Shown in pieces: positions 56,744 to 64,000 of a DNA stretch of 64,000 nt. Below the pieces are notes generated by a model. It had not been told where the DNA came from, ran no database searches, and saw only the letters and a list, made by a program, of their open reading frames with translations. Made by a program: the position numbers and the translations under genes. Origin of the DNA: Paratinospora sagittata (Eukaryota; Streptophyta; Magnoliopsida; Ranunculales; Menispermaceae); contig CM069594.1 in NCBI GenBank assembly GCA_035771175.1, forward strand, positions 17,083,670 through 17,147,669, given 5' to 3'. Every line of letters begins with the position of its first letter. Position 1 is the first letter of the stretch.

Positions 56744-58244
56744 TGTGGCAACCCACACCCAGACCGCCATCCCTCATGAATCGGCTTGCGAAAGTGCCAG
56801 GGTGGGACACCCGGAGTAAGCATCCACGACCACCTCAAATCATCCCATGAGATGACCGGGACCTTACAAGCCTCAACTAGACTCTCACATAGAGTCCCCA
56901 AATTTTTTTTTTTTAATCACATCAAACCTCGTAGACTTAACAATTCTAATATCAATGACATGCACATCCACATGAATCAACAAGATATAATCTCCCAAGG
57001 CATACAAGACAATAATAATGATCATAATAGTCCTGAAATAAAACATACAACCATGATCAAAAGGGTGTCCAACATAAAACCCAAAATAGTCTAAGGCAAC
57101 ATGCCTAGATTCATCATCATCAATCCAAGGCAATTGGCCAATAAATACAAAATCTATCACCATCTAGATTCAACAAATGTTATATTAATTACATATGTAT
57201 CAAAATAATTAAAACCATACACATATGTAATTAAAGACATCAAACCACACATAAGAGTCTTAGCTTTGGCAATGGCTAGGTCCTCAAGAAAACGCAATAC
57301 TCTTGCCCTTGCCCTTATCAGTAGAACCTGAAAAGAGAGTGAGAGTGTGAGCCAACGATGCCCAGTGAATAGTGTTCAGTAGTGCCATCAATTATACATC
57401 AATAAAAGTCATAATGCACATGCATGAAATAATGCTCATGAGTATGTGAACCATAAAACACATAGTAAAAACAAGCATTCTCAATTCCATGCATTTCAAA
57501 ACCATTCAGTTCCTGCTGTAGAGACCAACATGGCCCTCTCTTATTGGAGTACAACTGACATATAAATCATTCACTCGTCAGTGAAATGATCCTCCCTTAA
57601 TTTGCGCATGTCAATTTCCATCTCTAGAGAAGTCAGCTTGGTAAACATGCACAAGCCTCCTAGGAACACCTAGGGAACTTAGCTTGGAACACCAAGCTTC
57701 TAGAGTATCAATGCATGCCATTTCGAAACATATTAAACAAATGCATTTTCATAATAATGTTTCGTGACTATCAATATACAATTATAAGTAAATAGGATGA
57801 CAAAAGTGATAAACAAGATGAACTACTCACTACCAATGCCACGCAAACAAAGCTATCCACACACGGACCAACACGGAGTCCAATGCAAATCAAGATCCTG
57901 TAAACCATAGATTCATGCACATATATCAATTACCATGATCAATTCCTAATTCAACAAGTCCATGTACATCTAATCCCCATCATGAGCTTCCCATCTCATG
58001 ATCAACCTCAACATTCGTGCGAATCCACATATAAGACTAATTCCCAAAACTAAAACAATCACTTAGTCTATGTCATTCAATCCTAACACAATTCCAAATC
58101 ATTCAAAACCATGCAAGATTGATCATAATGAAATCAATTTCCCAATTCAAATCAATACATGGCACATGTCCCAATTTTGGAAAAAATCTCTACAATAGGC
58201 ATAGAGCCAAATTGCACTAAGTCATACAAAATTAGCATAGGATC
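56744..58244 (-). mobile_element. Tekay-like LTR G, left part
   Basis: It starts TGTGGCAACCCACACCC and is collinear with the first 1.1 kb and the 54450-55120 part of F. It is interrupted at 58244 by K. The left TSD would be TGAAC (56739-56743); the partner is outside the window. Confidence 0.75.
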
Positions 58245-60082
58245 TGTCTCGACCCACTATACGTGACGTCATGACTGGCACGGAAACCTCCGTGTATACC
58301 CTCCGTCGGTACGCCCGGCATCTCGTCAGCCTAAAACACATTTACGAATCCCCAAAATTTTGACAGTACAATCCTAAAAACATCCATCTAACATGATCAT
58401 AAATGAAATAAAATATTACATCTCCAAGTTACCAAATATAAAATTTCAAAGTTTACAAAATACTACAAACCCAACACATCCCAACTATGTGTTAATTATA
58501 CATATACTAGGTGTAATCATGTACATAATTATCAAATTACAAAATTAAATGTACAACACCTACATGAAACAAAAATTAAGGGACGCTCCGCAGTCAAGCC
58601 TTTCCTTTCCTTTTTCTATCAGATCCTGAAAGAAGAAGGTGAGGTTGAGCTACAGCCCGCTCAGTGAATGTCATTTACAAGTGGCATATACGTGCATTTA
58701 ATAAAAACATGATAAGATCATAAATCATTGAAATATCATGATGACGAAATAGATTAGATACATGCTAACATAGTGCATCAAGTCATACATAAGACGATGC
58801 ATAACATTTGTAGTCATACTCATGGAATCCTAACACCTCCTGAGTACGAAGGTTCAAGGCTGGGGCGCTACACACAGTACCTGAACACACGCACAATACT
58901 CGTATCCTAATAGGATTTATGGGGTTGTGCAGCACCTAGGATTAGCCTAAACTAACCTACCCATACACAAGCCATAAAACCCTCTGTCAGGTACACAATT
59001 GGGATCGCCGCTAGACTTACAACAATTCCCAAGAAGAGGAAATTCTACTAGGAGCCTCAACCCAAATTGTCATCCCAATGAATTATGCTCAAATATATTT
59101 CATGGAATATTAAAACATGCATACCATTATACATAAGCATTTAAAACATTTCTATACTACAATGCCACATATAAATAATCCAAAAGTAAAAGAACACTCA
59201 CTCTTGATTGGCTAAGTCTAGCCAATCCAATTCCAATCCAATCACCAAAACTCTCCAATTGACTAAACGGGTTCAAGATTAATCACAAGACTTGGAAATA
59301 ACATGGTTCACACAACTGAAAATCAGTCATAAAGTGTGTCAAAACCCCATGTTCAAACCCAATCTAAAGTCAATTAGATTCTTAATTGGTTACCCCCTTG
59401 AGCCAATTTCCATATTGCCCAATTTTATCATTTAGACTCAAATAAACCAAGATTGACCTAAATTGAATGTAATAGGGTGATCCCATGATTCAACCACTAA
59501 TATACATGACATTCAAATATAATTAGGGTCAATTAGACTATACATCAAGTCAATTTTATCAATTGACTAAGTCTTCGTCAAAATCTCCAATGAAGCCATT
59601 ATAAAACATAAGGTCAAAATGAACTAAGTCATATCAATTTAACATAGGTTCTAACATTTTAAACCCATGATTCTACTCAATTTGGGTCCAATTAAACAAT
59701 CCCCAAGTCAATTTCATAAATTGACTTGATTTGGGTGAAAAGTCTCAATTTGGGCAAAATCCCCAAATTACATGCACAATTGCCAAAGTACATGAAAAAT
59801 AAATACTTAGCCTAGGTCAAAATTAGTCAACCCTAGGGTGTCTATTATGAGAACCCACTGAATTCTATCATCAACAACCCTAATCATGCCCCAAAAGACC
59901 TACATTGCATAATTTTTTAGATTTTCAATCAAGAGCATCAAAAGCCCCAAATCTGAAAATTTTCATACATAGGCAATATTGCCAAATTTACACTAAGCCA
60001 CCATACATAGCCATGAAATTTACTGAACTTACACCATGGGATCATCCACCATGGCTACTAGGTCAACATAGTTGACATGCAA
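58245..60082 (-). mobile_element. Divergent Tekay-like LTR K, left part
   Basis: It starts TGTCTCGACCCACTATACG, with 'gtgacgtcatgactggcacgg' marking a different subfamily. Later parts ('ccaatttgggtccaatta', 'caacatagttgacatgcaa') match F, so it is related. It is inserted in G and interrupted by L at 60082. The possible left TSD is GGATC (58240-58244). Confidence 0.6.
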
Positions 60083-62956
60083 TGTGGCAACCCCGTACCC
60101 AGGACCACCAACCCCGCTAGGAATGGCGTGCGGAATGTCGGGGCGGGACGCTCGACATAGGCATCTCAAACCAGTCCTCAACCCTCGTAAGTTGGTTTAG
60201 ACCCTACGAGCCTTATCCCAAACAACGACATAATATAAACAGGTACTAAACAAAACTACCAACCGTATTAATCATCCAAGACAAGAGATACTCCATAAAA
60301 ATGAACCATAAATAAAATCGTCATAATCCCTACAGTCTATCAAGATTGACATACACATAAAGTCCAAAACTATGGGTACAAAAAAAACCGTCATATGTCC
60401 ACATGGTCTATCTAACAAGTCCCAACTCACCCATACTACAATGTGGTAAGTGTTATAATTACATAGTCCAAAATATAATACATCATAATTTAAAACACAG
60501 TTCAATCAAAATGCCTCTCAACTCACATCGAGGCCTTGGATTCTCTCGCCGGTAAGGCCCTCAAGATATGACTACTCCTTTGCCCTTATTCAGGACAGAA
60601 GGACCTGAAAGAGGAAAATGAGGGTGAGCCAACGGTGCCCAGAGAATAGAAATCAAATATGCTATCAATACTCATCAATAAATATCTTGTATGCATGTCA
60701 ATGTGTAGCATGATTAAAAGCTCATAACATATAGATATGAAGCATTTATAATAAGTTCGATGCAAGTAAAAACTTATCAATTTGGATCCACATTCCACAT
60801 GCATTGGGGTTAGTAGTGCACGTCTATTTCACCGTACCTTTCTCATCCCCAAATATTTCCTTTTTAAAACCCTCCTATGACAAGGTTAAGTCCCCATATT
60901 AGCCAGATAGATGGGCCCAACCAAAGTCATAAGATTTTCTCAAATCAATGCATCATTCAAAACATTAGGACACATTCATGTTTTCAACATACAATATATA
61001 TAAGTGATATGATGACATAAAAGATATAATCATAAATGAAGTCTACTCACAACCAAGCCTCGTGAGAGTATCTAACCACACACGGACACCAAACCAAATC
61101 AATCCAATCAAGATCCTGAAACATTCGTCAATATCCAACCATACATCAATTCCTATGCTCAATCACATAGACATTACACATCAACCCTAAATCAGCCCAC
61201 ATATAGACAATAGGCCTAAATTCCATCTAATCCCATCATTCAACTCAAATCACATGACTTAGGCCTCTAATGCATAGTTCTCATTCATAAACCATTCATT
61301 TAATCAAAAATATTGATTTTCAATTCCTTAGGCAAAAACATGCCCAAATTGGGTCATTTGATCACAAGTAGGCCTAACCCATGATATGGTCACAACCACC
61401 AAATCAGTAGCATAATCAACCCTAATCATGCTTAATTAGACATAAATTGCATCAATTCAATGGTTCTAGGCCAAAAGCATCAAAAACCCTAAAATATGAA
61501 ATTTTCCATACTTAGGCCATATTGCCTATTTACACTAGGTCACCATATTCAGCCATGTATATCACTGATTTTGCATCATGGGTTCATCAACAATGGCAAC
61601 TAGGTCAACATAGTTGACATCCAAGCTATTTGCAAAGGTCTAAGTTCATATTCTAAATTTAGGTCTAATACAAACAACCTTACAAATTTTCCATTTAATA
61701 TTTTGTTAAGACGTATCAAGCTGCCAATAGAAATATTTAATCACAAAATCAACCATACGGATTGATGTTTGTTAAGAAACAAACCTTCTGTCCAAAAATC
61801 AGCTCAATCCAAAGGTGGACCGAAAAGATAAGCCTTTTTGATGAACAAGTCTCTAATAAGACAATTTCTCCTTTCCTGCTGCAAATATTTGAACTCAGAT
61901 GACTATATCACATAAAATACCTACCCACCAACATCTCAGCCGTTCATAATGCAGAACGATTAGTTTTGAACCACCTTCTCAAATATCATAACCATCCAAC
62001 GGCAGATTTAGGAGATTTTTTAGTTTGATATAAACTGCGCGAGAAATCCAGACTTTCCTACCAGCTTTGTTTGGGAGGTTATATCTTTAAAACAAAAACT
62101 CCAATCAATATCTCCACCGACCAGAAGGATTACCCATAAGATAAGAACTTGCAGACAAGATCCAACTCTTTGATGAAAACGTTGCTGAGACTTCTCTCAA
62201 AGCAACTTCTTTTTTCCTTTCTCTTCTTCTTTCCTTTATCTTCTTTTTTCCTTTCCCTCCACTCACCTCACTCTCTAGGACTTCCTTGGAGAAGAGAAGT
62301 GGGCATGGGACACTTGTCCACTTTAATGCACCAACTTGACATGTGTTGGAGAAGAGAAATGGGGCATGGGATACTTGTGCACTCTCATGCACCAACTTGA
62401 CATGTGTTGGTCTCATGCACCAACTTGACATGTATTGGAGAAGAGAAATGGGGCATGGGATACATGTCCATTCTCATGCATCAACTTGACATGTGCTGGT
62501 CTCATGCACCAACTTGACATGTGTTGGAAAAGAGAAATGGGGCATGAGACACTTTTTCATTCTCATGCACAAATTTGACATGTGTTCGTCTCATACAACC
62601 CATACCAACCACATGTACTTTAATCAATCTTATGCTTGTATGTATTTTAAATGTCCAATCCATCTAATACACCAAATTTTTTATTTTCCTTTATCCTTTT
62701 ATTCAATCAATCCTAACCCATATCAATTCATGGTTTAATGGGCCCATGCATAAATAATAACATATGTGTTATACTTTAATTTAACATGACCCATATACAA
62801 TTTATAATGCACATATTTATATACATTATCAAGCATCACATATACAAACATTAAACAACCATCAAACAAACACCAAACATATCAAGGCAACACATAGAGT
62901 TTGGGCAAAATGCAATTGGGTTATGGGCTAGATGAAATAATTTTTGGGGTGTCACA
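60083..62956 (-). repeat. 3' LTR of Tekay-like element L
   Basis: The LTR is 2874 bp. It starts TGTGGCAACCCCGTACCC and ends GGGGTGTCACA; on the minus strand it begins TGTGACACCCC as is typical of Tekay/Del. Its left flank TGCAA (60078-60082) is the presumed TSD. It contains a minisatellite (62288-62600). The rest of the element runs off the right edge. Confidence 0.85.
62288..62600. repeat. Minisatellite in LTR L
   Basis: Units start with GGAGAAGAGAAATGGGGCAT at 62288, 62348, 62435 and 62525 (spacing 60, 87 and 90). The longer ones carry an extra copy of 'ctcatgcaccaacttgacat'. It lies about 350-670 bases from the LTR start on the minus strand, in the promoter-proximal half. Confidence 0.85.
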
Positions 62957-62994
62957 TCACACCCACCTTAGAATGAATTTCTTCCTCGAAGTTT
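62957..62994 (-). other. Polypurine-tract region of element L
   Basis: The minus strand reads 'cgaggaagaaattcattcta' then 'aggtgggtgtga', directly before the LTR. It is the Tekay-type arrangement. Confidence 0.8.
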
Positions 62995-64000
62995 TTAGGT
63001 TAAGAAATTACCTAAGCCCATGAACTCGGCAAAGTGCTCCATCATGTAGTCCTCACCCTCCCAAGTAACCTGTTCCTTGCCATGGAACTGCCATCTCACC
63101 TTAACCATCGAAATCTTGCTGTTACGCAACCTCTGGACCTTCTGATCAAGTATCTGAATAGGTTCCTCATCATAAGTCTCATCCTGCCTCAGCTCAATGC
63201 TCCTCCAGTCCAACACGTGATCAAAGTCACTCCTGTACACTCTCAACATTGACACATGAAAGACATTGTGGACTGCTGCTAACTGAGGTGGCAAGGCTAA
63301 TCGGTAAGCGACGGGGCCAATTCGTTCTAAAACCTCCAATGGCGCAATAAATCTCGGAGCGAGCGTGCCTTTTATCCCAAATCTAGTCTGGCCCGTCTGA
63401 GGTGAGACCTTCAATAAAAGTTGGTCACCCTCCTCGAACTCTACTGTCTTCCGCTACTCTTCTGCCTGTCTTGGGCTACCTTCATATTATGCTTGATCCT
63501 CTTAATCTTCTCTGTGTGTTCTTGTACAAACTCTGGTCCCATCACTGCAACATCTCCTACCTCCGTCCAACAGACTGGAGATCTACAGGGTCGACCATAC
63601 AATGCCTCAAAAGGAGGCATGCCAATACTGGACTAATAGTTGTTGTTGTACGCGAACTCACACAGATGTATGTACTCCTCCTAGTTACCACTGGAGTCAA
63701 GGACACAAGCTCGAAGCATATCCTCCAAAATCGATATCAACCTCTCAGACTAGCCATTCGTCTGAGGATGAAAAGCGGTACTGAGATCTAGTCTAGTGCC
63801 GAGCTGCCTCTGCAACCCCTGCCAGAATACCGATGTAAACCTCGGATACCTATCTGACACAATCAAAACTGGAACTCCATGAAATCTGACTATCTCCAGC
63901 ATATAGAGTCTGCTCAGCTTGTCCATAGAGTCCCTAGTGTTCACCGGTAGGAAGTGAGCGGACTTAGTCAAACGATCAATAATAACCCAAACAACATTAT
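62995..64000 (-). pseudogene. Integrase and chromodomain of Tekay-like element L (partial, broken)
   Basis: This is the C-terminal part of pol, cut by the window edge. On the minus strand LTKSAHFLPVNTRDSMDKLS (about 63970) belongs to the integrase core. VSDRYPRFTSVFWQ holds the second catalytic Asp, and AFHPQTNG leads to SERLI with the catalytic Glu (about 63740), but a TAG replaces Gln just before it. The frame then shifts several times (FEALYGRPCRSPVCWTEVGD near 63600). The last open part (63414-62995) carries the GPY/F-type motif as RFIAPLEVLERIGPVAYRLA and a C-terminal chromodomain (EEPIQILDQKVQRLRNSKIS..VKVRWQFHGKEQVTWEGE). The chromodomain marks the chromovirus lineage and in relatives directs insertion into heterochromatin. 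Confidence 0.85.

Noticed and set aside
62105..62431. 108-codon minus-strand frame and overlapping plus frames
   Set aside because: They come from the minisatellite of LTR L.

Overview
The window is nuclear DNA of a flowering plant, probably a eudicot (the species cannot be named). It is AT-rich, nearly every base with visible structure belongs to transposable elements, and no ordinary host gene, rRNA or tRNA gene was found. The evidence is LTR pairs with exact 5-bp target-site duplications (TSDs), plant-type primer binding sites (PBSs, initiator tRNA-Met and tRNA-Asp), polypurine tracts (PPTs) and decayed gag, protease, integrase/chromodomain and MULE transposase sequence. It reads as a pericentromere-like nest: elements inserted into elements, with the order readable from the TSDs.

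Layout. 1-3593: Athila-like and Tekay-like debris and a minus-strand Athila-like LTR (1068-2490). 3594-12769: a complete plus-strand copia-like element (A, TSD ATATT) with 2.7-kb LTRs and no pol, carrying a hAT transposon (8787-9841). 12767-13085 and 22233-22355: a 183-bp tandem repeat split by a solo LTR (Q, 13086-22232, TSD TATTT). Q itself carries a complete gag-only Athila-like element (13726-21258, TSD AAAAC). 22608-23178: 3' end of a MULE transposase pseudogene, cut by another LTR (P). P is interrupted by complete element C (23555-32427, minus, TSD GCTTG), solo LTR D (32888-34344, TSD ACAAA) and a Tekay-like LTR end at 35079. 35079-44300: a scrambled mosaic of Tekay-like and Athila-like pieces with a gag pseudogene and a truncated A-type LTR. 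44303-51292: a tandem LTR-internal-LTR-internal remnant (J) of the C family, meeting an inverted copy (H) at about 51293. 51385-56462: Tekay-like solo LTR F (TSD ACCTT) containing solo LTR S (TSD TAGGG). 56744-64000: three nested Tekay-like insertions (G, K, L); L carries integrase and chromodomain sequence running off the right edge.

The most unusual material is in the copia-like LTRs of A, C, I, J, S and, more distantly, Q and P. These have (i) an array of inverted-repeat units upstream of the TATA box, with a different palindrome in different subfamilies, and (ii) downstream of the TATA box, in what should be the 5' leader of the RNA, a series of short hairpins. In the second set, loop bases are conserved while stem bases change in complementary pairs, both between units and between subfamilies. 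The internal regions lack pol: C keeps a copia gag relic plus a long reading frame that resembles the family called 'putative plant transposon protein'. Together these suggest non-autonomous retroelements with a structured, conserved RNA leader, mobilised in trans. That interpretation is inference; the repeats, palindromes and TSDs are read directly from the sequence.
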